Assembly: GCF_022387135.1 (NCBI RefSeq)
Contig: NZ_CP092462.1
Span: forward strand, 3,534,001 to 3,598,000
DNA length: 64,000 nucleotides
DNA from: Comamonas sp. B21-038
GTDB lineage: Bacteria; Pseudomonadota; Gammaproteobacteria; Burkholderiales; Burkholderiaceae_C
Direction of reading: 5' to 3'
In this document: positions 8,475 to 17,749 of the stretch, in pieces
Layout: each line of letters opens with the position of its first letter
Numbering within the stretch: the first letter of the stretch is position 1
Program-made: the position numbers and the translations under genes
The notes under the pieces: generated by a model
What the model was told of the DNA's origin: nothing
Database searches by the model: none
Seen by the model: only the letters and a program-made list of their open reading frames with translations

Positions 8475-8954
8475 TTACAGAAAGCGCTCCAGCAGCTTGC
8501 GCGAGGCCTTGTCCAGCCGGGTGGTATCGGGCAGGCGGTAGTGCACGCCATCGGCCGAGGTGATCAGCAGGTTCTGGCGGCCCTGCAGCTTGCGGATGTC
8601 CTCTTCGGCCTTCAGGGTCATCTGGACCGGCCCCCGGTCGGTTTCCAAAGTCCAGATGCTCGGCACCGAGAACGTCGAGACGCTGACAATGCGCTCAATC
8701 AGCGGTTGGAACTCCCGCGCGGCCAGGTCTTCGTCGAGCAGCGCACGGGCGGCCGGGTCCACGGCCGCCATATCGGCGATCCACAGCACTTCCTTGCCGT
8801 CTTCACCGACCAAAGAGATGCCGAGCAGCGGGGCCGACAGCGGAAAGGCACGCACCGGGTTGACCTGGTGCGCTGCGCCATCCTTGAAAAATACCAGGCG
8901 GCCAAAGGCATTGCGGCTGAGCGGCAGCGAAGCGGGAGTGTGAGTCGAAGTCAT
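8475..8954 (-). CDS. DUF1854 protein associated with cyanophycin metabolism
   Basis: 159 residues, soluble, with no signal peptide. The DUF1854 pattern is clear: RLVFFKDG near the N-terminus, then PVRAFPLSAPLLGISLV, and the C-terminal RQNLLITSADGVHYRLPD. The biochemical role is unknown. The family is consistently encoded between an ABC protein and cyanophycin synthetases in beta-proteobacteria, as here: it starts 23 bases after the ABC gene stop and the cphA genes lie on the other side, divergent. A role in making or handling cyanophycin granules is inference from that linkage. Confidence 0.88.
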   Translation of the reverse strand: MTSTHTPASLPLSRNAFGRLVFFKDGAAHQVNPVRAFPLSAPLLGISLVGEDGKEVLWIADMAAVDPAARALLDEDLAAREFQPLIERIVSVSTFSVPSIWTLETDRGPVQMTLKAEEDIRKLQGRQNLLITSADGVHYRLPDTTRLDKASRKLLERFL

Positions 8955-8977
8955 GGGAAGGCTTTCCTGGCTGCAGA

Positions 8978-11326
8978 TCAGCGGTTGTCATCGGACCCGT
9001 CCACATGGGACTTGGGCAGGGGCTGCATGTCATAGGTCACGCCCGCAGCACGAGCAGTGACCACGCCAGCGGCTTCGGCATCCTCTTCGGCCCGGCGCGC
9101 CTGCGCCATGTACAGCCGCCAGTAGGCGCCTTCCTGGGCCATCAGCGCGTCGTGCGATCCGACCTCGACAATCTCGCCGCGGTCCATCACCACCAGGCGG
9201 TCGGCCTTGCGCAGCGTCGAGAGGCGGTGGGCAATCGCAATCGTCGTGCGGCCTTGCACCAGGTTGTCCAGCGCACGCTGGATTTCCTTTTCGGTCTCGG
9301 TATCGACGGCCGAGGTTGCCTCGTCCAGGATCAGGATGCGCGGGTCGATCAACAGAGCGCGCGCAATCGAGATGCGCTGGCGTTCACCGCCGGACAGGCC
9401 CTGGCCGCGCTCGCCCACCAGCGAGTCATAGCCGTGGGGCAGGCGCAGGATGAACTCATGCGCATGGGCAGCGCGGGCAGCAGCAACAATCTCTTCACGC
9501 GTCGCATCGGGCTTGCCGTAGGCAATGTTCTCGGCAATCGTGCCGAAGAACAGGAAGGGTTCCTGCAGCACCAGGCCGATGTTGCGGCGGTAGTCGGACA
9601 CCGCAATGCGGCGCACATCGACGCCATCGAGCTGGATCGAGCCATCGGTCACATCGTAGAAACGGCTGATCAGGTTGACCAGGGTGCTCTTGCCCGAGCC
9701 GCTGTGGCCCACCAGGCCGATCATCTCGCCGGGGCGGATCTGCAGGTTCAGGTCCTTGATGACGGTGCGGCTGCCATAGCGGAAACCGACGTTTTCCATC
9801 GTGATCGCGCCCTGCACCTTGCCCAGCTTGACCGGGTTGACCGGGTCAGGCACGTTGCTCACATGGTCGAGGATGTCGAAGATGCGCTTGGCGCCGGCGG
9901 CCGCCTTTTGCGTTACCGAGACGATGCGGCTCATCGAATCGAGGCGCGTGTAGAAGCGGCCGATGTAGGCGATGAACGCGGTCAGCACACCGACGGTGAT
10001 CGAGCCGCCCGCGACCAAGTAGATACCAAAGGCCCAGACGATCAACAGACCCACTTCGGTCAGCAAGGTGACCGTGGGGGTGAACAGCGACCAGGTCTTG
10101 TTGACCCGGTCATTGGCTTCCAGGTTGACCTGGTTGGCGGCCGCAAAGCGGTCGGCTTCGCGCTGCTCCTGCGCAAAGGCCTTGACGACGCGGATACCGG
10201 GAATCGTATCTGCCAAGACATTGGTCACCTCGGACCAGACGCGGTCGATCTTCTCGAAACCGGTGCGCAGCTTGTCGCGCACCGTGTGGATCATCCAGGC
10301 GATGAACGGCAGCGGCACCAAGGTGACCAGCGCGAGCCAGGGGTTGATCGAGAACAGGATGGCCGAGGTCATCACGATCATCAGCACATCGGTCGCAAAA
10401 TCCAGCGCGTTGAGCGACAGAAACAGGTTGATGCGGTCCGTTTCTGCGCCGATACGGGCCATCAGGTCACCGGTGCGCTTGCTGCCGTAAAAATCGAGCG
10501 AGAGTTTCAGCAGGTGGTTGTAAGTCGTCGTGCGCAGGTTGGCACCAATGCGCTCCGATACGCGCGCCAGCACAAAGGTGCGCGCCCAGCCCAGCAGCCA
10601 GGCAATCAGCGCCGAGACCAGCAATGCGCCCAGGTAGAACCGCACCAGGCCGGCATCGATCTTCTCGCCGTTCTGGAACGGGATCAGGATCTTGTCCATC
10701 AGCGGAATCGTCAGGTACGGCGCGACCAGTTGGGCGGCCGTGGTGCACAAGGTCAATGCGAAACCCAACAACAATTGCATTTTGTAGGGTTTGGCAAAGC
10801 GCCACAGCCGCAGCAGCACCCAGCTGGATGTCGGTGCATTCTGCTGGCGGGCGCAGGCCGGGCATTCCTCGCTGTCCGGGGGCAGCACGCTGCCACAGAC
10901 CGGGCAGAGCGCGCGCTCGTCCTCCACCACCTGGTAGGCCTCGTTGCGCAGCAAGCGCTCACGTTGGCGATCGAACTGCTGCATCAGCCCCAGCACTGCC
11001 GTCTGGTGGCTCAGTGTGATGCGCCACAGGCCCAAACGCCGGGTGCTGTCATGCAACTCCAGGCTGCCTACACCGCCATGGTCGAAAAAACGCAGCGAAA
11101 GATCCGGCGCTAGTACCCACTCACTCCACTGCTGGCCAGCAGGATCAAAGGCCAGCAGGCGCTCGGAGGTCAGCACCACCTGGCCGCTGCCAAAGCGCAA
11201 ATCGGAGGTCAGGTCAACGGGAGTGGCGGCAAGCACGTTTTCCAGAGTATTGAGCTTGGCTCGCAATTGGGTTCCTAGCGGACCCGCAAAGAATGCTGAC
11301 GCGTCCGCGGAATGTTGATGTTGCAT
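8978..11326 (-). CDS. ABC exporter-fold transporter (permease-ATPase fusion) with N-terminal zinc ribbon, cyanophycin-associated
   Basis: 782 residues. Residues 1-150 form an extra N-terminal domain; near residues 155-175 lies a zinc ribbon, CPVCG ... CPAC. A six-helix ABC exporter membrane domain follows, then a nucleotide-binding domain with Walker A GHSGSGKST, signature LSGGERQR and Walker B ILILDEATS. The start ATG has GGAGAG upstream. The substrate is unknown. It is the first gene of the DUF1854 unit and divergent from cphA'-cphA, the arrangement known as the cyanophycin-associated ABC transporter. The zinc-ribbon fusion is unusual for an exporter and may bind a partner or the polymer. 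Confidence 0.88.
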   Translation of the reverse strand: MQHQHSADASAFFAGPLGTQLRAKLNTLENVLAATPVDLTSDLRFGSGQVVLTSERLLAFDPAGQQWSEWVLAPDLSLRFFDHGGVGSLELHDSTRRLGLWRITLSHQTAVLGLMQQFDRQRERLLRNEAYQVVEDERALCPVCGSVLPPDSEECPACARQQNAPTSSWVLLRLWRFAKPYKMQLLLGFALTLCTTAAQLVAPYLTIPLMDKILIPFQNGEKIDAGLVRFYLGALLVSALIAWLLGWARTFVLARVSERIGANLRTTTYNHLLKLSLDFYGSKRTGDLMARIGAETDRINLFLSLNALDFATDVLMIVMTSAILFSINPWLALVTLVPLPFIAWMIHTVRDKLRTGFEKIDRVWSEVTNVLADTIPGIRVVKAFAQEQREADRFAAANQVNLEANDRVNKTWSLFTPTVTLLTEVGLLIVWAFGIYLVAGGSITVGVLTAFIAYIGRFYTRLDSMSRIVSVTQKAAAGAKRIFDILDHVSNVPDPVNPVKLGKVQGAITMENVGFRYGSRTVIKDLNLQIRPGEMIGLVGHSGSGKSTLVNLISRFYDVTDGSIQLDGVDVRRIAVSDYRRNIGLVLQEPFLFFGTIAENIAYGKPDATREEIVAAARAAHAHEFILRLPHGYDSLVGERGQGLSGGERQRISIARALLIDPRILILDEATSAVDTETEKEIQRALDNLVQGRTTIAIAHRLSTLRKADRLVVMDRGEIVEVGSHDALMAQEGAYWRLYMAQARRAEEDAEAAGVVTARAAGVTYDMQPLPKSHVDGSDDNR

Positions 11327-11549
11327 ATGGCGTTTTTCTCTCCGCACGGGGCGGTGGCAGTGGTCCGGTGAACAACCGCATATTATTGTGGCGAACGGCG
11401 GCCTGGGCCGCCCTGCCGTCATCTGTCTTTAACGTCTGACATGGCCGATAGGCTGACAGCGATTAATCTGCCTCATTTGGGCGCACAATGCTTTCCCATC
11501 TACGGCGATTCCCCCCGGAATTGTTACTTATGTTTATCCGTTGATCGAT
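11327..11549. promoter_or_regulatory. Divergent promoter region of the cyanophycin locus
   Basis: 223 bases between the ABC gene and cphA'. It is less GC-rich near 11380-11395 and 11515-11540. Both transcription units must start here, but no operator was recognised. Confidence 0.5.
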
Positions 11550-13730
11550 ATGGCGAAATTCAATACCATCCAACTCTTGCGCACCACGTTTTTGCGCGGC
11601 CCCAGCGTCTGGACCTACCGCCCTGTTCTGGAGGTCTGGCTGGACCTGGGAGAGTTGGAGGACTATCCCTCGAACAAGATCCCCGGGCTGAACGAACGCC
11701 TCACCACCTGGCTGCCCGACCTGATCGAGCACACCTGCGGCGTCGGTGAGCGCGGCGGCTTCATCCAGCGCCTCGAAGGCGGCACCTGGATGGGCCATGT
11801 GATGGAACACGTGATCATCGAGCTGCTGAACCTGGCGGGCATGCCGGCCGAGTTCGGCCAGACGCGTGAGATCTCCAAGCGCGGCGTCTACCGCATGGTG
11901 TTCCGCTGCCCCGAAGAGGCCGTCGCCCGCGTCGCCCTGGAACACGGCCACCAGCTGCTGATGGCCGCAATCAACGACGAGCCCTACGACATCAAGCCGG
12001 CGGTCCATGCGATCAAGACGGCAATCAACGACCGCTACCTGGGCCCCTCGACCGGCTGCATCGTCGATGCCGCCAGCGAGCGCCGCATTCCCCATATCCG
12101 CCTCAATGACGGCAACCTGGTCCAGCTCGGCTATGGCGCCGCGCAGCGCCGCATCTGGACGGCCGAGTCCGACCAGACCAGCGCGATTGCCGAGGGCATT
12201 GCCCAGGACAAGGACTTCACCAAGCGCCTGCTGGCCGCCTGCGGCGTGCCGGTGCCCGAAGGCCAGATCGTCGCCAGCCCTGAAGAAGCCTGGGAAGTGG
12301 CGCAAGAGATCGGCTTCCCCGTCACCGTCAAGCCCTCCGACGGCAACCATGCCCGTGGCGTGACGCTGGAGCTGTCGCAGGAGGCCGACATCAAGGCGGC
12401 GTTCGCACTGGCCCAGCCCGAAGGCTCCGACGTCATCGTCGAGAAGTTCATCGACGGCGTCGAACACCGCCTGCTGGTGGTGGGCGACAAGGTGGTTGCG
12501 GCCACGAAGGGCGAGACCGTCAGCGTCTACGGCAATGGCAAGTCCACGTTGCGCGAGCTGGTGGCCGTGCTCAATGAAGACCCGCGCCGTGGCCCCGAGC
12601 AGGAGTACCCGCTCGACTGGATCAATCTGGAAGCCGGTGCGGTCAAGCTCGAACTCAACCGCCAGAACGTCACGCCCGACAGCGTGATCGCCCAGGGCCA
12701 GGGTGTGCTGCTGCAACGCAATGGCAACATGGCGATCGACTGCCTCGATGACGTGCACCCCGACGTTGCCTACTACGCCGTGCTGGCGGCCAAGATCGTC
12801 GGCCTGGATATCGCCGGCATGGACATGATCCTCAAGGATGTCTCCCAGCCGATGCAGGGCCAGGGCGCCATCCTGGAAGTCAATGCCGGCCCCGGCCTGC
12901 TGATGCACCTCAAGCCCACCAGCGGCGCGCCGCGCCCGGTCGGCATGGCCATTGCAGACCACCTCTTCCCCCGCGAAGACGGTGCCGGCGCGGGCCGCAT
13001 CCCCGTGGTGGGCATTGTCGGCACGCAGAACAATGCCTTCATCGCACGCCTGGTGGGCTGGTTGCTGCAGCTGTCGGGCAAGCTCACCGGTGTGGCCAGC
13101 GACGAGGGCATGTACCTGTCGAACCGCCAGACCCAGAAGACCAATACCGCCAACTGGGCGGGTGCCCACCGCCTGCTGACCAACCGCCTGGCGCAGGCTG
13201 CGGTGATCCAGACGACCGCCCGCTCCATCCTGGAAGAAGGCCTGGCCTACGACCGCTGCCTGGTCGGTGTGGTGACCGACATGCAAGGATTTGAGAGCCT
13301 GGCGGACCATGACGTGCTCGAACCTGGCCAGATGCGCCGCGTGATGCGCACCCAGATCGATGTGGTGCTGGACGAAGGCGCCGGCGTGCTCAATGCCGAC
13401 CTGCCCGAGGTGGCCGATCTGGCCGAGCTCTGCGATGGCGAAGTAGTCCTCTACTCGGCCCAGGCGGACAACGAAGCGGTGGCCGCCCACCGTGCCAACA
13501 CCGAAGCCCAGCACGAAGGCGGCCGCGCCGTCGTCATCAAGGGCAACAACGTGGTACTGGCCACCGGCGCGCAAGAGCGCGTGCTGGGCACCCTCGATGC
13601 GCTGAGCCTGCCGGGCGGCAAGAAGCCCGACACCTCGGCCCTGCTTGCCGCCATCGCCACGGCCTGGGCGCTGGATATCACCCCCGATCTGATCGGTGCC
13701 GGTATCAAGACCTTCGAGTACAACGCCTGA
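11550..13730 (+). CDS. Cyanophycin synthetase paralogue CphA' with degenerate Mur-ligase P-loop
   Basis: 726 residues, shorter than ordinary CphA (about 860-900). The N-terminal domain and ATP-grasp domain look intact (QDKDFTKRLLAACGVPVPEG, FPVTVKPSDGNHARGVTLEL, ILEVNAGPGLLMHLKP). In the Mur-ligase-like domain the ATP loop is GTQNNAF (residues 491-497) where CphA has GTNGKTT, so this domain should not bind ATP normally. That implies a CphA2-like activity, such as joining beta-Asp-Arg units, or a helper role to the adjacent CphA (inference). A TTG three codons earlier is a possible alternative start; neither start has a clear ribosome site. It lies 79 bases ahead of cphA. Confidence 0.9.
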   Translation: MAKFNTIQLLRTTFLRGPSVWTYRPVLEVWLDLGELEDYPSNKIPGLNERLTTWLPDLIEHTCGVGERGGFIQRLEGGTWMGHVMEHVIIELLNLAGMPAEFGQTREISKRGVYRMVFRCPEEAVARVALEHGHQLLMAAINDEPYDIKPAVHAIKTAINDRYLGPSTGCIVDAASERRIPHIRLNDGNLVQLGYGAAQRRIWTAESDQTSAIAEGIAQDKDFTKRLLAACGVPVPEGQIVASPEEAWEVAQEIGFPVTVKPSDGNHARGVTLELSQEADIKAAFALAQPEGSDVIVEKFIDGVEHRLLVVGDKVVAATKGETVSVYGNGKSTLRELVAVLNEDPRRGPEQEYPLDWINLEAGAVKLELNRQNVTPDSVIAQGQGVLLQRNGNMAIDCLDDVHPDVAYYAVLAAKIVGLDIAGMDMILKDVSQPMQGQGAILEVNAGPGLLMHLKPTSGAPRPVGMAIADHLFPREDGAGAGRIPVVGIVGTQNNAFIARLVGWLLQLSGKLTGVASDEGMYLSNRQTQKTNTANWAGAHRLLTNRLAQAAVIQTTARSILEEGLAYDRCLVGVVTDMQGFESLADHDVLEPGQMRRVMRTQIDVVLDEGAGVLNADLPEVADLAELCDGEVVLYSAQADNEAVAAHRANTEAQHEGGRAVVIKGNNVVLATGAQERVLGTLDALSLPGGKKPDTSALLAAIATAWALDITPDLIGAGIKTFEYNA

Positions 13731-13768
13731 CACGCCGGACACGGCTCCCCACGACGACAAGCATGCAC

Positions 13769-13789
13769 GGCCCGCTGATTCAGCGGGCC
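13769..13789 (+). promoter_or_regulatory. Strong hairpin between cphA' and cphA
   Basis: GGCCCGCTG and CAGCGGGCC with a three-base loop, ending 20 bases before the cphA ATG. There is no U-run after it, so it is not a standard terminator. It may set the relative expression of the two synthetases by mRNA stability or partial stopping. Confidence 0.5.
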
Positions 13790-13809
13790 CTCCATCTGAA
13801 AGAAACACT

Positions 13810-16392
13810 ATGCAGCTCTCCCGCACCCGTGCCTTGCGTGGCCCCAACCTCTGGACCCGCAGCACCGCCATCGAGACCATCGTGCGCTGTGAAGACAGCG
13901 AACAGCGCTACAGCACCATCCCCGGTTTTGAAGAAAAACTGCGTGCGCGCTTCCCCAATATCGCCCCCCTGCAGCCCCATGGCGCCGACCAAGCGCTGTC
14001 GCTGGCCCATGTGCTCGAGGTTGCCGCGCTGTCGCTGCAGGCGCAAGCCGGCTGCCCGGTCACCTTCAGCCGCACCCATATCACGACCGAGCCCGGCATC
14101 TACCAGGTCGTCGTCGAGTACACCGAGGAAGCCGTGGGCAAGCTGGCGATGGAAAAGGCTGAAGCGCTGATCCAGGCCACACTGAACGACACGCCGTTTG
14201 ATGCCGACGCCGCCATTGCCGCACTGCGCGAGCTCGATGAAGACGAGCGCATCGGCCCCTCGACTGGCGCCATCGTCGACGCCGCTGTCGCCCGGGGCAT
14301 TCCGTTCCGCCGCCTGACCAGCGGCTCGCTGGTGCAACTGGGCTGGGGCTCCAAGGCCCGCCGCTTCCAGGCAGCAGAGATCGATTCGACCAGCGCGGTG
14401 GCGGAATCCATTGCGCAGGACAAGGACCTGACCAAGCGCCTGCTGCATGCCGCTGGCGTGCCTGTGCCGATGGGCCGCCCGGTGGCCGATGTCGAAGAAG
14501 CCTGGCAAGTGGCGCTGGAGGTGGGCCTGCCCGTCGTCGTCAAACCGCAGGATGGCAACCAGGGCAAGGGCGTGGTGGTCAACATCACCACCCGCGAAGG
14601 CCTGGAGGCCGCGTACAAGACCGCCAGCGAATTTGGCGACGAGATCATGGTCGAGCGCTTCCTGCCCGGCCACGACTTCCGCCTGCTGGTGGTCGGCGGC
14701 CAGCTGGTTGCCGCTGCCCGCCGCGAGCCGCCCCAGGTGCTGGGCGACGGCCAGCACACGATCCGCGAGCTGGTGAACCTGGTCAACCAGGACCCGCGCC
14801 GCGGCACCGGCCACGGCACGGCGCTGACCAAGATCCGCCTGGACGACATCGCCATCGCCCGCATCGCCAGCGAAGGCATGACCCCCGACAGCGTGCCCGG
14901 CCAGGGCCAGCGCGTGGTGCTGCGCAACAATGCCAACCTGTCCACCGGCGGCAGTGCCACCGATGTGACCGATGACGTGCACCCTGAAATCGCCGCCCGT
15001 GCGATCGAAGCGGCCCAGACCATCGGCCTGCACATCTGCGGCGTGGACGTGGTCTGCGAGACCATGCTCAAGCCCCTGGAAGAGCAAAGCGGCGGCATTG
15101 TCGAAGTCAACGCCGCCCCCGGCCTGCGCATGCACCTGGCGCCCTCGTTCGGCAAGCCCCGCCATGTCGGGGTGCCGATGGTCGATGAGATGTTCAGCGC
15201 CGGCAACGACGGCCGCATCCCGCTGGTCGCCGTGACCGGCACCAATGGCAAGACCACGACCACCCGCGTCATCGCCCATCTGTTCACCTCGCACGGCTGG
15301 CGCACGGCGATGACCAACACCGATGGCGTCTACGTCAACGGCCGCCAGATCGACAGCGGCGACTGCTCGGGGCCGCGCAGCGCACGCAACGCGCTGGCCC
15401 ACCCCGAGACCGATGCCGCGGTGCTCGAATGTGCACGCGGCGGCATTCTGCGCGAAGGCCTGGGTTTTGACCGCTGCCAGGTCGCCGTGGTCACCAACGT
15501 CGGCGAAGGCGACCACCTGGGCCTGAACTTCATCACCACCAAGGAAGACGTGGGTGTGTTGAAGCGCGTGATCGTGCAGAACGTGGCACCCACCGGCTAC
15601 GCAGTGCTGAACGCTGCCGACCCGCTGGTCGCCGCAATGGCCCATGTCTGCCCCGGCAAGGTGATCTTCTTTGCCGCCGACCGCCACCACCCGCTGATGG
15701 CCACGCACCGCGCCCAGGGCAGCCGCGTCGTCTATGTCGATGGCGACAGCATCGTGGCCGCCGAAGGCTCCTGGCGCGAATCGATCCCGCTGCGCGAGAT
15801 CCCGATCACCCGCAATGGCGCGATCACGTTCCAGGTCGAGAATGTGATGGCCTCGATCGGCGCCGCCTGGGCCGCTGGCCTGCCCTGGCAGACAATCCGC
15901 CGTGGCCTGGCAGGCTTTGTCAACGACAGCGACAACGCCCCTGGCCGCTTTAACGTGATGGATTACCGGGGTGCGACGATCATCGCCGACTACGGCCACA
16001 ACCCCGATGCCATCCGCGCGCTGATCCAGGCCGTGGAAGCCATGCCCGCCAACAAGCGCAGCGTGGTCATCAGCGGCGCCGGTGACCGCCGCGACGAAGA
16101 CATCCGCGTGCAGACCGAAATGCTGGGCGAGGCCTTCGACGACGTCATCCTCTACCAGGATGCGGCCCAGCGCGGCCGCGCCGACGGCGAAGTCATCGCG
16201 CTGCTGCGCCAAGGCCTGCAAGGCGCCAGCCGCACCAGCTACGTGACCGATATCCACGGCGAGTTCGTCGCCATCGACCACGCACTGGAACGCCTGCAAC
16301 CCGGCGATCTGTGCCTGGTGCTGGTCGACCAGGTCGAAGAGGCGCTCGCGCATCTGCAGCGCCACGTGGCCCAAGCCGCCGCCCAGGCCTGA
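13810..16392 (+). CDS. cphA: Cyanophycin synthetase
   Basis: 860 residues. It adds Asp and Arg alternately, each at the cost of ATP, to build the storage polymer cyanophycin. Order of domains: N-terminal domain, ATP-grasp ([54 protein letters not shown]), then a Mur-ligase domain with intact P-loop GTNGKTT at residues 477-483 and the downstream [12 protein letters not shown] motif. The ATG was chosen because family proteins begin at this point ([14 protein letters not shown]); the upstream extension is not conserved in style. It is second in the operon behind cphA'. No cyanophycinase or isoaspartyl dipeptidase is in the window. Confidence 0.95.
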   Translation: MQLSRTRALRGPNLWTRSTAIETIVRCEDSEQRYSTIPGFEEKLRARFPNIAPLQPHGADQALSLAHVLEVAALSLQAQAGCPVTFSRTHITTEPGIYQVVVEYTEEAVGKLAMEKAEALIQATLNDTPFDADAAIAALRELDEDERIGPSTGAIVDAAVARGIPFRRLTSGSLVQLGWGSKARRFQAAEIDSTSAVAESIAQDKDLTKRLLHAAGVPVPMGRPVADVEEAWQVALEVGLPVVVKPQDGNQGKGVVVNITTREGLEAAYKTASEFGDEIMVERFLPGHDFRLLVVGGQLVAAARREPPQVLGDGQHTIRELVNLVNQDPRRGTGHGTALTKIRLDDIAIARIASEGMTPDSVPGQGQRVVLRNNANLSTGGSATDVTDDVHPEIAARAIEAAQTIGLHICGVDVVCETMLKPLEEQSGGIVEVNAAPGLRMHLAPSFGKPRHVGVPMVDEMFSAGNDGRIPLVAVTGTNGKTTTTRVIAHLFTSHGWRTAMTNTDGVYVNGRQIDSGDCSGPRSARNALAHPETDAAVLECARGGILREGLGFDRCQVAVVTNVGEGDHLGLNFITTKEDVGVLKRVIVQNVAPTGYAVLNAADPLVAAMAHVCPGKVIFFAADRHHPLMATHRAQGSRVVYVDGDSIVAAEGSWRESIPLREIPITRNGAITFQVENVMASIGAAWAAGLPWQTIRRGLAGFVNDSDNAPGRFNVMDYRGATIIADYGHNPDAIRALIQAVEAMPANKRSVVISGAGDRRDEDIRVQTEMLGEAFDDVILYQDAAQRGRADGEVIALLRQGLQGASRTSYVTDIHGEFVAIDHALERLQPGDLCLVLVDQVEEALAHLQRHVAQAAAQA

Positions 16393-16405
16393 CCGCCTCC
16401 TGCAT

Positions 16406-16427
16406 GCACCGGCCACCGCGCCGGTGC
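16406..16427 (+). terminator. Hairpin downstream of cphA
   Basis: GCACCGGC and GCCGGTGC with a six-base loop, 14 bases after the cphA stop, followed by a C/T-rich run ending TTTTT. Probable partial terminator before creA. Confidence 0.55.
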
Positions 16428-16457
16428 AGCCCCCTCTCCTTTTTCGGACTGCCCTCC

Positions 16458-16946
16458 ATGCTGATCCCTTCTTCCTGGCGCCACGCCGTCGCCGCCGCAG
16501 CCTGCCTGGCCGCCACGGCCGCCTGGGCCCAACCGGACACCATCGGCTCGGTGGACACCGTGTTCAAGTTCATCGGCCCCGACCACAAGATCGTTGTCGA
16601 GGCCTATGACGACCCGCTGGTCAAAGGCGTGACCTGCTATGTCTCGCGCGCCCGCACCGGTGGCGTCAAAGGCGCGCTGGGCTTGGCCGAGGACCGCTCC
16701 GAGGCCTCGATTGCCTGTGTGCAGGCGGGCGCGATCAGCATCGAGAAGCCGTTGAAGCAGCAGGAAGAGGTGTTCAGCGAGCGGACCTCGCTGCTGTTCA
16801 AGCGTTTGCGGGTGGTGCGCATGGTGGATTCGGCGCGCAATACTTTGGTCTATATGACGTATTCGGACAAGGTGATTGAGGGCTCGCCGCAGAACAGTGT
16901 GACGGCGGTGGCGGTGCCTGCTTCTACGGTTATTCCGGTCAAGTGA
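16458..16946 (+). CDS. creA: CreA family protein
   Basis: 162 residues with a signal peptide ([16 protein letters not shown]). The conserved core is present: [44 protein letters not shown]. CreA is a widespread periplasmic protein of unknown function, named from the E. coli creABCD locus but usually found without creBCD, as here. It starts 65 bases after cphA and may be read through from that operon. The start ATG follows a weak site; the upstream extension lacks a signal sequence and was not used. Confidence 0.88.
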   Translation: MLIPSSWRHAVAAAACLAATAAWAQPDTIGSVDTVFKFIGPDHKIVVEAYDDPLVKGVTCYVSRARTGGVKGALGLAEDRSEASIACVQAGAISIEKPLKQQEEVFSERTSLLFKRLRVVRMVDSARNTLVYMTYSDKVIEGSPQNSVTAVAVPASTVIPVK

Positions 16947-17000
16947 TTGCTCTTCTTTAGCGCTGATCGCCGCTATGGCTGCGCTTTTTAATTTGCGTTT

Positions 17001-17290
17001 TTACTACTGGCGTAGGGCTGCTGGCCGGGATGTGCGCCCGGCGGCGCAGTCACTTTCATTTGGCGCCAAATGAAAGTAACCAAAGCAAAGGCGCCCCTGC
17101 TGCTTGCGACCCTTCGCGTTGCGAAGGGCAACCTGTGTCGTGGTGTTTGTGGGGTGTGCCGCGAAACTCACTACGCGCCAAGGCGCTTCGTTCGAACAGA
17201 CGCGGCAAGCTAGTTCACGAAGCGCTGGCACTCTGCGGTGCCAGCGCCACCCCACAAACACCACGCCCCAGGCGCATGCAAAAGGGGGGA
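17001..17290 (-). repeat. Hairpin-rich repeat element, copy A (inverted)
   Basis: In the repeat's own orientation (minus strand) it runs: basal stem CGTGGTGTTTGTGGGGTG pairing 18 of 18 with its partner arm (arms at 17139-17156 and 17248-17265); apical hairpin GCGCTGGCAC-CGCAGA-GTGCCAGCGC (17222-17247); a CCCTTCGC/GCGAAGGG stem; a perfect 26-base palindrome at 17052-17077; and TGCGCC/GGCGCA. It ends with a short tail reading TACGCCAGTAGTAAA. It is related to copies B and C mainly by structure and by loop and linker sequence. Confidence 0.8.
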
Positions 17291-17316
17291 TGCTGAAACA
17301 GCCAGCAGCCTTCAGG

Positions 17317-17361
17317 CCATCGCTGCGCTCGGCCTGTTTTGGGTGCCGAGCGTAGCGATGG
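17317..17361. repeat. Long inverted repeat between copies A and B
   Basis: CCATCGCTGCGCTCGGC is followed after 11 bases by GCCGAGCGTAGCGATGG: all 17 positions pair except one. It is a near-perfect hairpin, possibly an intrinsic structure of transcripts crossing the cluster. Not part of the three-copy element. Confidence 0.7.
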
Positions 17362-17378
17362 CCCGCGTCTGCTCAGTT

Positions 17379-17663
17379 TCCCTTCTGAATGCGCCGAGGA
17401 GCACAGGGTATGGGCTGGGCAGTTGCACCGCAGAGTGCAACTGCTTCGTGAACTGACTCACCGCGTCTGTTTGAACGGAGCGCCCCTGGCGCGTAGTGAG
17501 TTTCGCGGTGCAGCCCATGCCCGAGCACCACAGGTTGCCCGCAGCGAAGCGGAGGGACGCAGTCAGCAGGGCGACCTTCTTTTGGGTACTTTTCTTGGTC
17601 GCCAAGAAAAGTACCTCGCCCGCCGGGGCGAGACCCGGCCAGCCGCCCTACGCAGTAGTAAAC
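17379..17663 (+). repeat. Hairpin-rich repeat element, copy B
   Basis: Most diverged copy. Basal stem GGGTATGGGCTG (17406-17417) pairs with CAGCCCATGCCC (17511-17522) using one G-U; apical hairpin GCAGTTGCAC-CGCAGA-GTGCAACTGC (17419-17444); a 14-base stem GGTACTTTTCTTGG (17585-17598) with CCAAGAAAAGTACC (17602-17615); then CTCGCCC/GGGCGAG and the tail ending AGTAGTAAAC. Confidence 0.8.
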
Positions 17664-17749
17664 AAAACCAATAAACAAGCACAACGGCCAGCCAACCAAC
17701 CTCACGCCAAAGGCCTAGCCCCAAAACACCCAAAGAAGCTATCCCGAAT

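Noticed and set aside
9005-11113. Long plus-strand frame antisense to the ABC transporter
   Set aside because: No family features; the minus-strand product has complete ABC motifs.
11463-16416. Two very long minus-strand frames antisense to cphA' and cphA
   Set aside because: Compositionally odd shadow frames; the plus-strand genes carry intact ATP-grasp domains and conserved family starts.
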